Below, piece by piece: positions 25,854-34,385 of a stretch of 53,500 bases of DNA. A program made the translations under genes and the position numbers. Position 1 is the first letter of the stretch, and each line of letters starts with the position of its first letter. The notes below the pieces were generated by a model. That model had not been told where the DNA came from and made no database searches. It worked only from the letters and a program-made list of their open reading frames with translations. Source of the stretch: Nocardia abscessus NBRC 100374 (lineage in GTDB: Bacteria > Actinomycetota > Actinomycetes > Mycobacteriales > Mycobacteriaceae); assembly GCF_000308455.1 (NCBI RefSeq), contig NZ_BAFP01000120.1, positions 1 through 53,500 on the forward strand, written 5' to 3'.

Positions 25854-27287
25854 TCAGTTGTAGGTCTTGGTGACTCCGTCGAGCAGATGCTCCAGCGTGT
25901 CGTAGGTCGGGGTGGCGACCACGTCCAGCAGATCCGGCGCGACCGGGACGTTGCGTTCGGCGGCGACCTTCGCGAACTGGGCGCCGTCGTTGGTGCGGAA
26001 GCCGTGCTCGGCGGCCAGCCGCTGCAACTCCGGGTCGGTGGACAACAGGCGGCCCAGCTGGTCACCCGTCGCGCCGAACGGCACCAGCGTGTGCCGGGAC
26101 AACACCGTCGGAGACGGATACAACAGCGTCATCTCGGGTTTGGCCTGTCCGCGCACGGTCGCCTCGACGTACTGCGCCTCGTAGATCCAGACCATCGGCG
26201 TCGGACCCATCCCCGTGGCGAGGTAGTTGTTGAACGGCCCCTCGGTGGTGTTCTCGGTGTAACCCTGGCCGACGAACAGCCGCGACAACGCGGGCAGGAC
26301 CGCCTGCTCGGCGCTCTGGCCCTGCACGATCGTGTTGTTGTTCGCGACATAGCTCGCCGCGGCCACATACATGGCGGCGGAGTTCGAGCTGCGCGGGTCG
26401 GTGGTGGAGATCAGGATGTTCTTGCGCACCGGGTAAGCGGTGTTGTCCGGAAGTTCGTCCCAGCGCTTGCCGCTGCGGACCAGATCGAGGTAGCGGCGCA
26501 GGTCCAGCGTCGACACCGGGCCGGGTCGCACCGCTCCGGCCTTCGCGAGCAGATCGGCGATCGGGGTGAACGTCGCGACCGCCATCGGCGAGGAGAACGG
26601 CGTGTACTTGGCGGTCACGTTGCGCTGCCGCTGAATTCGCTCGGCCGCCTGTTCGCTGGACGGGAAAGCGAAGTCGAACTTCGTGAGATCGATGGAGGTG
26701 GCGATCTGCCGAGACCCGGCGGGCTCGACCTCGACGCGCACACCGTTGCGTGCCAGCGCGTCGATCACCTTCGGGTCCTGGAAGAACGCCATCTTCTCCG
26801 ACCCGACCACACCGTGGACCACCGTGAGCGGCGCGGCAGGGGCCGGGGCGGCGGCGGGCGCCTCGGGAGCGGGTTGCCGCACGGCGAGTACGACGGCGAT
26901 CACCGTCACGATGACGACGGCACCCACCGCGTACGGCGCGAAACGCTTCTTCGACGACCACAACTCACGCAGATCCGGCAGTTTCCCGGAGGCGGCCGCG
27001 GCGGGTCCGGGAGCCTTTTCCATCGGTACCGTCGCGGGTTGGACTTCCGCTTCGGGGGACTTCTCCAGTTCCCGGCGCACCAGTCGCTCGATCAGGATCG
27101 GCACGAACTGCCGCACCGGGCGGCCGGCGAACTTCTGCCGGGCCGCACCCACGGTGCTCTCGATATGCTCCGGAGAATAAGTCTCGGTGTAGTTTTCGAC
27201 CAGTCGCTCCGTCATCTGACGAATCGCCTGTTCCTCGCGGACGGTATCGACAACCACCACATTCTCCTCGGCGTCGGGGGGTAACAC
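25854..27287 (-). CDS. Membrane-anchored solute-binding-like protein with DUF3562-type N-domain
   Basis: 477 residues from GTG 27287 (CGGAG 9-13 nt upstream); an open frame continues upstream without homology-like sequence. Residues ~20-75 form a three-helix module (IRQMTERLVENYTETYSPEHIESTVGAARQKFAG cut short; then RPVRQFVPILIERLVRREL) like DUF3562 bundles. After a Pro/Ala linker comes one transmembrane helix (YAVGAVVIVTVIAVVLAV, ~125-143). The extracytoplasmic ~300 residues look like a periplasmic-binding fold: LTVVHGVVGSEKMAFFQDPKVIDAL, GPVSTLDLRRYLDLVRSGKRWDELP, MVWIYEAQYVEATVRG. Such proteins are widespread in actinobacteria with unknown ligand. Confidence 0.6.
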   Translation of the reverse strand: MLPPDAEENVVVVDTVREEQAIRQMTERLVENYTETYSPEHIESTVGAARQKFAGRPVRQFVPILIERLVRRELEKSPEAEVQPATVPMEKAPGPAAAASGKLPDLRELWSSKKRFAPYAVGAVVIVTVIAVVLAVRQPAPEAPAAAPAPAAPLTVVHGVVGSEKMAFFQDPKVIDALARNGVRVEVEPAGSRQIATSIDLTKFDFAFPSSEQAAERIQRQRNVTAKYTPFSSPMAVATFTPIADLLAKAGAVRPGPVSTLDLRRYLDLVRSGKRWDELPDNTAYPVRKNILISTTDPRSSNSAAMYVAAASYVANNNTIVQGQSAEQAVLPALSRLFVGQGYTENTTEGPFNNYLATGMGPTPMVWIYEAQYVEATVRGQAKPEMTLLYPSPTVLSRHTLVPFGATGDQLGRLLSTDPELQRLAAEHGFRTNDGAQFAKVAAERNVPVAPDLLDVVATPTYDTLEHLLDGVTKTYN

Positions 27288-27667
27288 GGCAGCGTCTCCG
27301 GCCTGCACCGCGCCGGCCAACACTAGCCCCATCACACGACCACCGACATCCGCGCGGACTTCCCGCCAGTGAACGATTTCGGCTGCGCCGGTGCACATCT
27401 CACGTCCACGCACACAGCCGTCCGCCCAGCTCACAGGCCCACGACCGGTCGGAGCACGGCACGCGCGGCGTCGCCGTGTTGCCGCGTGCGGTCCTGAACC
27501 CGCCATGGAGAATTCAATGGGCAATCCCCGATCCGCCACCACGCGTTGTATTCCCGTTTCCCGCCGCCGCGCGGACGGGCCGGTGCACTCGTGGCGAGTT
27601 GGCTCCGTACCCGACCGACTACATCGCGTGCGACGCGAAGTTACTTCCCGGTAGCGCGGATCGGTGA
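27288..27667. other. 380-nt divergent intergenic region
   Basis: Between the membrane-anchored binding-like protein (minus) and the SDR (plus). Open frames here are short with poor codon use. Apart from the palindrome that begins at 27668 I see no gene or RNA structure. Confidence 0.4.
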
Positions 27668-27685
27668 GCTGACGATATCGTCAGC
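27668..27685 (+). promoter_or_regulatory. Perfect 18-bp palindrome before SDR gene
   Basis: GCTGACGATATCGTCAGC is a perfect palindrome centred between 27676 and 27677, 23 nt before the SDR start codon. The TGACG...CGTCA core is typical of TetR-family operators. No regulator gene is adjacent. Confidence 0.6.
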
Positions 27686-27708
27686 GTATTGCTGTCGAAA
27701 GGAGCGCT

Positions 27709-28512
27709 ATGTCTCGCGTCGCTGTGGTCACCGGTGCGTCGTCCGGAATCGGAAAGGCCACGGCCGCCGCGCTGGCCGGGCGGGGGTACCGAGTGATCGG
27801 AACCAGCCGTAACCCCGATGCCATCGGCTCCGACGCCCTCGTGCCGGGGGTCGAGTACCGGGCGCTCGACCTGACCGATTCGACCTCGATAGCAGCCTTC
27901 GCGGCCGGTCTGGACCAGGTCGACGTGCTGGTCAACAACGCGGGCGAAAGCCAGGCCGGTCCGCTGGCCGAACTGCCCACCGACGCCGTCGAGCGACTGT
28001 TCCAGCTGAACGTGCTGGGCCCGGTCGCCCTGACCAAAGCGGTGCTGCCCGGCATGCGCGAACGCGGGTACGGGCGGGTTGTGATGGTCGGGTCGATGCT
28101 CGCCAGTTTCCCGATGCCCTACCGCTCCTCCTACGTCGCCACCAAGGCGGCCGTGCGCGGCTTCGCGGTCGCCGCCCGCTTCGAGGAATCCCCCTTCGGC
28201 GTCTGGATCACCGCCGTCGAGCCCGGCCAGATCGACACCGGCCTCCGCGAGCGGCGCACCAAATACCTCACCGAAGGTTCGCCCCACACCGAGGATTTCA
28301 CGACCTTCATGGCGAAACTCGACGAAAAGCAGGCGAAAGGCATCACTCCGGACAAGGTCGCCACCACGATCGTCAAGGCGATCGAAGCCGACCATCCCCA
28401 ATCCCTCTACGCCATCGGCAGCAACGCCCCCGCCCTCTTCACCCTGCGCCGCCTCCTCCCCCGCACACTCATGGAACGCATGATCGCCCGCGCCCACGGC
28501 CTTTCGCGCTGA
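27709..28512 (+). CDS. Short-chain dehydrogenase/reductase
   Basis: 267 residues, classical SDR. The nucleotide-binding TGASSGIG is at residues ~8-15, with TSRN downstream of the second strand suggesting NADP preference. NNAG, the catalytic Ser (VGSMLASF) and YVATK (Tyr/Lys) are all present. The C-terminal extension (ALFTLRRLLPRTLMERMIARA) resembles membrane-associated or lipid-acting SDRs. Substrate unknown. A strong AAAGGAG lies 7 nt before ATG 27709. The palindrome at 27668 suggests ligand-responsive repression. Confidence 0.88.
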   Translation: MSRVAVVTGASSGIGKATAAALAGRGYRVIGTSRNPDAIGSDALVPGVEYRALDLTDSTSIAAFAAGLDQVDVLVNNAGESQAGPLAELPTDAVERLFQLNVLGPVALTKAVLPGMRERGYGRVVMVGSMLASFPMPYRSSYVATKAAVRGFAVAARFEESPFGVWITAVEPGQIDTGLRERRTKYLTEGSPHTEDFTTFMAKLDEKQAKGITPDKVATTIVKAIEADHPQSLYAIGSNAPALFTLRRLLPRTLMERMIARAHGLSR

Positions 28513-28531
28513 GCCCCTGAACCCACCGACC

Positions 28532-28762
28532 ATGGCGCTGTACGCAGAGGTTCGAAAAATAGAAGAGGACGAGCAACAGGTCCGCTACGCCTACACCGAC
28601 GTGTCCGGGACCGAGCACACCCTTCGTCTCGACAAAGTCGCCGAGACGATCCGCCCCGAGACCGGCCGCGACGACATGCTGTTCCGTGCGGTCGCGGGCA
28701 AGATCGCCTCGGCCCGGCTGCACGGCGCAGATGCGCCCGACCGTTTCATAGTTCAGTCGTAG
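28532..28762 (+). CDS. Small conserved-looking hypothetical protein
   Basis: 76 residues from ATG 28532, 19 nt after the SDR stop, so possibly cotranscribed. The protein is acidic and soluble: ALYAEVRKIEEDEQQVRYAY, then TLRLDKVAETIRPETGRDD, suggesting a small alpha/beta fold starting with two strands. Codon use is typical of a real gene. No motif recognised. Confidence 0.55.
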   Translation: MALYAEVRKIEEDEQQVRYAYTDVSGTEHTLRLDKVAETIRPETGRDDMLFRAVAGKIASARLHGADAPDRFIVQS

Positions 28763-28882
28763 GCCGCGCGTACTTGCTGGGACGTGATGAACGGGCAGCA
28801 CCGACTTCTGCGGACTCATGCGGAACAGGGCGTCGACGCGGTCGAGCCGGACGATTGGAAACACGTTCTACCTGCGGTTCCG

Positions 28883-28959
28883 TGGTGCCCCCAGTCGGAC
28901 TCGAACCGACACTTGGCGGATTTTAAGTCCGCTGCCTCTGCCAATTGGGCTATAGGGGC
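28883..28959 (-). tRNA. tRNA-Leu (anticodon TAA) with short variable arm
   Basis: Read on the minus strand, the acceptor arms GCCCCTA/TGGGGGC pair over 7 bp (one G.U). The anticodon stem GCGGA/TCCGC encloses the loop CTTAAAA, giving anticodon TAA. The T arm GTCGG-TTCGAGT-CCGAC is perfect, the discriminator is A and CCA is encoded (28883-28885). The variable region is only ~5 nt (CAAGT), whereas bacterial leucine tRNAs normally have a long class II arm. The D stem is weak (3 bp plus a mismatch). It would read UUA codons, which are rare in this genome. Confidence 0.85.
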
Positions 28960-29190
28960 GTCCGGGACAGCGTACCGAGTCGTACGGCTGTACCGGAATT
29001 CCGACAATTCGTCGGGGTGGCGGGACGTCGGCCGTTGCCGGGTGCCGGACGGCGTGGTCGGTTGACCAGCGCCGGTGGCGGTAGTTCGACACCCGGGTTG
29101 GCAGGCGTCCCAGAGAACTAGATCGGTGGCGGCGGGCTGGTGTTAGCGTCCGCGGAGCATCTCGTCGCGGCGAATGTTTGTGGCGCGCCG

Positions 29191-30108
29191 TCAGCGGCGG
29201 GGCGGCAGCGGGATTCGGGCCAGATCGGTGGCGATGTGAATCTCGCCGGAGAAGTACTTCGCCGCTTCGGTCAAGTGCTCGTCGAGGTCGCGGTAGCGCT
29301 GCGAGAAGTGGGTCAGGACCAGGGCGCGGACACCGGCGTCGGCGGCCGCCCGCGCCGCCTGGCCTGCGGTGAGGTGGCCGTACTCGGTGGCCAAGTGTTC
29401 ATCGGCGTCCAGGAAAGTGGCTTCGATGACGAGCATGTCGACGTCGGCGGCGAGTTCCTGGACACCGGGGCACAACCGGGTGTCCATGACGAAGGCGAAG
29501 CTCTGGCCGGATCGTGGCTCGCTGATCTCCGCCAAAGTGACCGTGCGACCACCGAACTCGACACTGCCGCGCTGTTGCAGCTCGGAGATGATCGGGCCGC
29601 GCAGCCCCAGGGCGCGCAACCGGTCCGGCAGGATGCGCCGGCCGGGCGGCTCGCTGAGCCGATAGCCGAAGGTATCCACCGGATGCGAGAGCCGGACCGC
29701 GGTGACCGTGAACGGCGCCTCGGGCAGGTCCACCGGGCCGGGGCCGATCACCGGACGCGGTCGCAGCTCGGCGCGGTGATAGTAGGACGTCGCGTTGACC
29801 AGGCGGTCGTAATACGCGGCGCCCGACGCCGGGAAGACGACATCGACCGGATGGGGCACCCGATCGAGATTGATCCGCTGCACGACTCCGGCCAGGCCCA
29901 GGCTGTGGTCGCCGTGGAAATGGGTGATGGCGATCCGGGTGAGCCCGGTGACGGACACACCGGCGTAGGTCATCTGCCGCTGCGTACCCTCACCAGGGTC
30001 GAACAGGATCGACTCGTCGTCCCACCGGAGCAGATACCCGTTGTGGTTTCGCTGTTTCGTCGGTACCTGACTCGCGGTACCGAGAACAACCAACTCACGC
30101 TGCGACAC
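29191..30108 (-). CDS. rnz: Ribonuclease Z (tRNA 3'-processing endonuclease)
   Basis: 305 residues, metallo-beta-lactamase fold. It cleaves tRNA precursors at the 3' end. The zinc motif THFHGDHSLGL (residues ~62-72), LSHPVDTFGYRL, the FVMDTRLCP aspartate, ATFLDADEHLA and the closing LTHFSQRY histidine are in the RNase Z order. GTG 30108 is chosen because a TAGCCT -10 element lies 6 nt upstream with no Shine-Dalgarno. It is about 230 nt from the tRNA gene, on the same strand; since that tRNA already encodes CCA, the proximity is probably chance. Confidence 0.93.
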   Translation of the reverse strand: MSQRELVVLGTASQVPTKQRNHNGYLLRWDDESILFDPGEGTQRQMTYAGVSVTGLTRIAITHFHGDHSLGLAGVVQRINLDRVPHPVDVVFPASGAAYYDRLVNATSYYHRAELRPRPVIGPGPVDLPEAPFTVTAVRLSHPVDTFGYRLSEPPGRRILPDRLRALGLRGPIISELQQRGSVEFGGRTVTLAEISEPRSGQSFAFVMDTRLCPGVQELAADVDMLVIEATFLDADEHLATEYGHLTAGQAARAAADAGVRALVLTHFSQRYRDLDEHLTEAAKYFSGEIHIATDLARIPLPPRR

Positions 30109-30114
30109 CGCGTC

Positions 30115-30120
30115 AGGCTA
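30115..30120 (-). promoter_or_regulatory. rnz -10 element (leaderless)
   Basis: On the minus strand TAGCCT ends 6 nt before GTG 30108, with no ribosome binding site. Confidence 0.45.
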
Positions 30121-30160
30121 TCCGCCGATACCCGATGAGCCCGAACAGGCCCGTAGGTGC

Positions 30161-31666
30161 CTACGCGGCCGGTGTCTTCCGGAGCAGGGAGTTGCGCCGG
30201 GAGTAGGCGAAGTAGACGACGAAGCCGATCGCCATCCACACCAGGAACCGCAGCCAGGTCTCCACGGAGAGATTCAGCATCAGCCACAGGCACGACAGCA
30301 CGGCCAGGATGGGAATCAGCGGCACGAGCGGAACCCGGAAGCCGCGCGGCAGGTCGGGGCGCGTGCGCCGCAGGATGAGTACGCCGACCGACACCAGCAC
30401 GAACGCGAACAGCGTCCCGATGTTGACCATCTCCTCCAGCGTGCCGAAGTCCACGAACCCGGCCAGCAGCGCGCACCCCACGCCGACGATCACGGTGACG
30501 CGGACCGGCGTGCCGTTCTTGCCGGTGTGCGCGAGCTTGCGCGGCATCAGCCCGTCGCGCGCCATCGCGAACAGCACCCGGGTCTGCCCGAGGTACATCA
30601 CCATGACCACCGTGGTGAGCCCGGCCAGGGCGCCGATCGAGATGATGTTCTTCGCCCAGGTCACCCCGTGGATGCCGAACGCCGTCGCCAGTGTCGCGTC
30701 GCCACCGGACAGGTCGGTGTAGGGCACCATGCCGGTGAGCACGAGCGACACCGCGACGTACAGGACGGTGACGATGAGCAGCGAGCCGAGGATGCCGCGC
30801 GGCACCGCCTTCTGCGGATTCCTGGTCTCCTCCGCCGTCGTGGCGACGACGTCGAAGCCGATGAACGCGAAGAACACCAGGCTGGCCGCGGCGAGCAGGC
30901 CGTACCAGCCGAAGTTGCTGTCCCCGGCGCCGGTCAGGTAGGAGAACAGCGACTGCCGCATGCCCTCGCCCCGCTCACCGGCCTGCGACGGCGGAATGTA
31001 GGGCGACAGGTTCGAGGACTTGAAATAGGTGAGGCCGACGACGAGCACCAGCGCGATCACGCCCAGCTTGATGGCGACCGCCACCGCCGACACCCGCGAG
31101 GACACCTTGGTGCCGGTCGCGAGCAGCACACCGAGCACGGTGATCAGCAGCACCGCGCCCCAGTCGAAACTCACCGAACCGATGTGCACGACCGGGGAGG
31201 TGGTGCCGAGCACTTCACCGAGATACTGCGACCAACCCTTGGCCACCACCGCCACGGCGAGCGCGAACTCCAGGATGAGGTCCCAGCCGATGATCCAGGC
31301 GACGAGTTCGCCGAAGGTGGCGTAGGAGTAGGTGTAGGCGCTACCCGCGACCGGAACGGTCGACGCGAACTCGGCGTAGCAGAGCGCGGTCAGCCCGCAG
31401 GCGATCGCGGCGAACACGAAAGCGAGCGAGACGGACGGACCCGCGACATTGCCCGCGGTGCGTGCGGTGAGGGTGAAGATGCCCGCCCCGACCACGACGG
31501 CCACGCCGAAGACGGTGAGATCCCAGGCGGTCAGCTCCCTGCGGAGTTTGGAGTCGGGCTCGTCGGTGTCACGGATCGACTGTTCGATGGATTTGGTGCG
31601 GAACAAACCGCCCCACCGAGACGAGACGTCACCCGTCGGATCGGCTTGTGGCCCGGGGTTGGTCAC
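30161..31666 (-). CDS. APC-superfamily amino acid permease (CAT type)
   Basis: 501 residues with about 12-13 transmembrane helices. The first helix carries the APC substrate-site motif GVAVVVGAGIF, and the cytoplasmic start FRTKSIEQSIRDTDEPDSKLRRELTAWDLTVFG is typical of the cationic amino acid transporter subgroup. FFAFIGFDVVATTAEETRNPQKAVPRGI is the conserved helix 6 and loop. The likely substrate is a cationic or neutral amino acid, but specificity cannot be read. The N-terminus starts at GTG 31666 after GGAGAACGC on the minus strand. Confidence 0.9.
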   Translation of the reverse strand: MTNPGPQADPTGDVSSRWGGLFRTKSIEQSIRDTDEPDSKLRRELTAWDLTVFGVAVVVGAGIFTLTARTAGNVAGPSVSLAFVFAAIACGLTALCYAEFASTVPVAGSAYTYSYATFGELVAWIIGWDLILEFALAVAVVAKGWSQYLGEVLGTTSPVVHIGSVSFDWGAVLLITVLGVLLATGTKVSSRVSAVAVAIKLGVIALVLVVGLTYFKSSNLSPYIPPSQAGERGEGMRQSLFSYLTGAGDSNFGWYGLLAAASLVFFAFIGFDVVATTAEETRNPQKAVPRGILGSLLIVTVLYVAVSLVLTGMVPYTDLSGGDATLATAFGIHGVTWAKNIISIGALAGLTTVVMVMYLGQTRVLFAMARDGLMPRKLAHTGKNGTPVRVTVIVGVGCALLAGFVDFGTLEEMVNIGTLFAFVLVSVGVLILRRTRPDLPRGFRVPLVPLIPILAVLSCLWLMLNLSVETWLRFLVWMAIGFVVYFAYSRRNSLLRKTPAA

Positions 31667-31675
31667 GCGTTCTCC

Positions 31676-32186
31676 TTAGATCGTGCTGCTGTGCTGGGTG
31701 TTCTGTACCCGCGCGGCGCGCTGATGCACGCCTGCCATGAGTTCGCTGATGGGCGGTGCGCTGGCGGCGACGATCAGCCCCGCAAACGCCACGACCGTTC
31801 CGGTGATACCGGAGTAGGCGAACCCGTGACCTGGGTCATAGAACCGGGCAAAATTACCCGACATCGACGTTTCGATACCAACCGAGAAAAAATACAGTGC
31901 CATCTCCTCAGCCCGGAAAGCTTCCGGTGCGAACCCGGTGGTCACGGCAAGTCCGGCCGAGCGTTACCGGCGCACCGCCAGGTCGGCCAGGGCGAAGCCC
32001 CCGGCCACGACCACGATGCCGCCGGAAAACAGGAGGCGTTCCGCAACCGAGCAACCGGTTGGCGAACCAGCCGCTCAGCACGGTGGACGAGTAACCGAGG
32101 CCGCCGTAGGCGCCGACGATGACCACGACGGTGTCCGCGGCCGGGTCCCGACCGCCATCGGTAGTCGTAGTCGCCGCTTCAACCAT
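31676..32186 (-). pseudogene. Remnant of a POT (PTR2) proton-dependent peptide transporter
   Basis: Two pieces of one POT transporter lie close together. The first piece (from ~32186) reads VVIVGAYGGLGYSSTVLSGW, then FANRLLG, and after a frameshift near 32040 continues RLLFSGGIVVVAGGFALADL to a stop near 31967: the second and third helices of the family. The second piece (31945-31676) reads GFAPEAFRAEEMALYFFSVG, then SMSGNFARFYDPGHGFAYSG and a final helix ending SELMAGVH: the C-terminus. The signature first helix and roughly 250 internal residues are missing, so this is not a functional gene. Confidence 0.65.
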
Positions 32187-32348
32187 GCTCCGAAGAGTCC
32201 CATCCGAGACCGTGCGGCGGAGGATTCGTGTGTTCTGTTCAAGCGAGACCGGAGCGGGCAACGACGGAGGTTTGCCCGCCGCACGTCCGGGCACCCCGCA
32301 AGCGACAGGCAAACCGGCCGAGGCCGCCACCCAGAAAGCGTTGAGCTG

Positions 32349-32867
32349 ATGGTCCACGTGGAAATCACCGTGCCGACTACACCGGATGAGGTTTTCGCCG
32401 TCCTGGCCGACGGGTGGCTGTTCTGCGCCTGGGTGGTCGGCGCGACGCACATCCGCGACGTCGATGACAACTGGCCCGCAGTCGGCTCGAAGCTGCACTA
32501 CAGCGCAGGCGTGTGGCCGATCACCGCGAACGACACTACGCAGGTCGTCACCGTCAATCCGCCGCACGTGCTGGAACTCGAGGCCAAGCTCTCGCCGCTG
32601 GGCGCCGCGTGGATCCGTCTGGAACTAGTCGAGACCGCGCCCGAGGAGACCCAGATCCGGATGTACGAGCATGCCGAACGCGGATTGGGCGTTCTGGTGC
32701 CCAACGTGCTGCAAGAGCTCCTGCTGGTGCCCCGGAACAAGGAATCGCTCTCCCGGCTCGCCGATATCGCGGTCGGCAAGGCGCGCCACAAGAGTGGGAC
32801 CGCAGTTCGCGCCGGAGCCGAGCCACACGCCGAGGTGAAGCTGAACGGACACCTTCCGCCGGGTTGA
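32349..32867 (+). CDS. SRPBCC (polyketide cyclase/dehydrase-like) protein
   Basis: 172 residues from ATG 32349. HVEITVPTTPDEVFAVLADGWLFCAWVVGATHIRDVD is the first strand and helices of the START/SRPBCC helix-grip fold; GSKLHYSAGVWPI, VVTVNPPHVLELEAKLSPLGAAWIRLEL and the long C-terminal helix (residues ~115-145) complete it. Proteins of this type bind hydrophobic ligands in a cavity; no catalytic residues can be assigned. Ribosome binding site is weak. It follows the transporter remnant on the opposite strand and converges on ppx. Confidence 0.75.
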   Translation: MVHVEITVPTTPDEVFAVLADGWLFCAWVVGATHIRDVDDNWPAVGSKLHYSAGVWPITANDTTQVVTVNPPHVLELEAKLSPLGAAWIRLELVETAPEETQIRMYEHAERGLGVLVPNVLQELLLVPRNKESLSRLADIAVGKARHKSGTAVRAGAEPHAEVKLNGHLPPG

Positions 32868-32904
32868 CCGAGCGTGCGCGTGACGGCTCCCGCTATGGCG
32901 GCGG

Positions 32905-33852
32905 TCAGGCGATCGACAGGGCGATGCCGTCGAGGATGTCGTGCTCGCTGACCACCATTTCGGAGATGCCCGCACGCCGGGACAATTCCTCCGCGAGCAC
33001 CTCGGTGATGACCGCGCCGCCGCCGATCACGTCGACCCGGCCGGGGTGCATCGGGCCCAGCGCGGCACGCTGATCGTGGTCCATGGCGATCAGCCGGTCG
33101 CAGACGTCGTGGATCTGGTCCATGGTCAGCCGGGTGAGGTGCACCCGTTCCGAGTCGTATTCGGGCAGATCGAGCGCCACCGCGGCAAGGGTGGTCATGG
33201 TGCCCGCGACGCCGACCCAGGTGTGGGCGCCGTCCACCGGGACGTGCGTGAACGCCTCGGTCAATCGCTCGGTGGCGAAGGCGCGGGCGGCGACGACCTG
33301 TTCGGCGGTGGGCGGGTTGCCTGCCAGGCAGCGCTCGGTGATCCGGACGCAGCCGATGTCCGCGGAGAACGCGGCCCGCACCCCGGCACTGTCCCCGAAC
33401 ACCAGCTCGGTCGATCCGCCGCCCAGGTCGACCACGACGAAAGGCCCTGCCGCCTCGGACAGTTCGCCGATCGCGCCGGCGAACGAGAGCCGCGCCTCCT
33501 CGTCACCGGTGATCACCTCGGCCTCGGCGCCCGCGACCACGGTGCCGAGTTCGGCCCGGGCCATGGCGAAGAAGTCCTCACGGTTCGCGGCGTCCCGGGT
33601 GGCGGAGGTGGCCACCATGCGCACCCGGCCGACCCCTGCTTCGCGCATCAGCGCGGCGTAGTCGGCCAGTGCGGCGCGGGTGCGTTCGATCGCCTCCGGC
33701 GCCAGCGAGCCGGTCGCGTCGACCCCTTGCCCGAGGCGGACGATGCGCATCTCGCGGTGCACGTCGGCCAGGCGTCCGTCGCCGAGCACGTCGGCGATCA
33801 GCAGGCGGATGGAATTCGTGCCGCAATCCACGGCGGCTACCCGGTCACTCAT
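32905..33852 (-). CDS. ppx2: Exopolyphosphatase, Ppx/GppA family (Rv1026-like)
   Basis: 315 residues, the short two-domain form. Phosphate loops of the actin-like fold are VAAVDCGTNSIRLLIADV (~4-21) and FVVVDLGGGSTELVFGD (~140); VATSATRDAANREDF is the signature after the first strand set. It should hydrolyse polyphosphate or (p)ppGpp-type pentaphosphate; mycobacterial Ppx2 acts on polyphosphate. The start ATGA overlaps the DUF501 stop. It is the last gene of the eno-ftsB-DUF501-ppx run, the same order as Rv1023-Rv1026. Confidence 0.92.
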   Translation of the reverse strand: MSDRVAAVDCGTNSIRLLIADVLGDGRLADVHREMRIVRLGQGVDATGSLAPEAIERTRAALADYAALMREAGVGRVRMVATSATRDAANREDFFAMARAELGTVVAGAEAEVITGDEEARLSFAGAIGELSEAAGPFVVVDLGGGSTELVFGDSAGVRAAFSADIGCVRITERCLAGNPPTAEQVVAARAFATERLTEAFTHVPVDGAHTWVGVAGTMTTLAAVALDLPEYDSERVHLTRLTMDQIHDVCDRLIAMDHDQRAALGPMHPGRVDVIGGGAVITEVLAEELSRRAGISEMVVSEHDILDGIALSIA

Positions 33853-34385
33853 CGCTGTGCTCCAGTCTCTCGCGGGCCGGCCGGCCGAGGCGCGGGCCAG
33901 TCAGCAGGAATCGCGGTGCCACGCAGGCCGTGCTCGGCGGCCAGCGCCACGGCTTCGTCGCCGAACGGGTTCACCCCCGGCCCCTTGGCCAGCGAGTGGG
34001 CGATCAGGACGTGCAGGCACTTGACCCGCTCGGGCATCCCGCCGCCGGTGAAATCCGTACCGAGCGATTCGATTTCGTCCCGTTCGGCCAGATAGCTCTC
34101 GTGCGCGGCGCGGTAGGCGGCGGCCAGCGCCGGGTCGGCGGCGAGCCGCTCGGTCATCTCACGCATCACACCGGCGGATTCCTGCCTGCTCGCCTCGGCG
34201 GTGAGCCGGGGATCGGTCAGGTAGTACAGGGTCGGGAAGGGGGTGCCGTCGGGCAGGCGCGGCGCGGTCTTCACAACGGCCGGGATCCCGTCCGGGGTGC
34301 GGTAGGCGATGGCGAGCACGCCGCGCGGGGCACGGCCCAGCTGCTCGGCGATGATCGCGAGATCCTGGTCGTTCGGTGCGGTCAC
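33849..34385 (-). CDS. DUF501 protein (Rv1025-like)
   Basis: 178 residues from GTG 34385, which overlaps the TGA of the FtsB-like gene; GGAAGGACC precedes it. Recognisable blocks are IIAEQLGRAPRGVLAIAYR, PTLYYLTDP and GGGMPERVKCLHVLIAHSLAKGPGVNPFGDEA, with the Cys/His pair (KCLH...AH) that is invariant in DUF501. Function unknown. Its fixed location between a divisome gene and exopolyphosphatase in actinobacteria is the main clue. Confidence 0.88.
   Translation of the reverse strand: MTAPNDQDLAIIAEQLGRAPRGVLAIAYRTPDGIPAVVKTAPRLPDGTPFPTLYYLTDPRLTAEASRQESAGVMREMTERLAADPALAAAYRAAHESYLAERDEIESLGTDFTGGGMPERVKCLHVLIAHSLAKGPGVNPFGDEAVALAAEHGLRGTAIPADWPAPRPAGPRETGAQR

Noticed and set aside
28883..30108. 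Functional linkage of the tRNA and the RNase Z gene
   Set aside because: The tRNA encodes CCA, which usually blocks RNase Z processing; adjacency is most simply chance.
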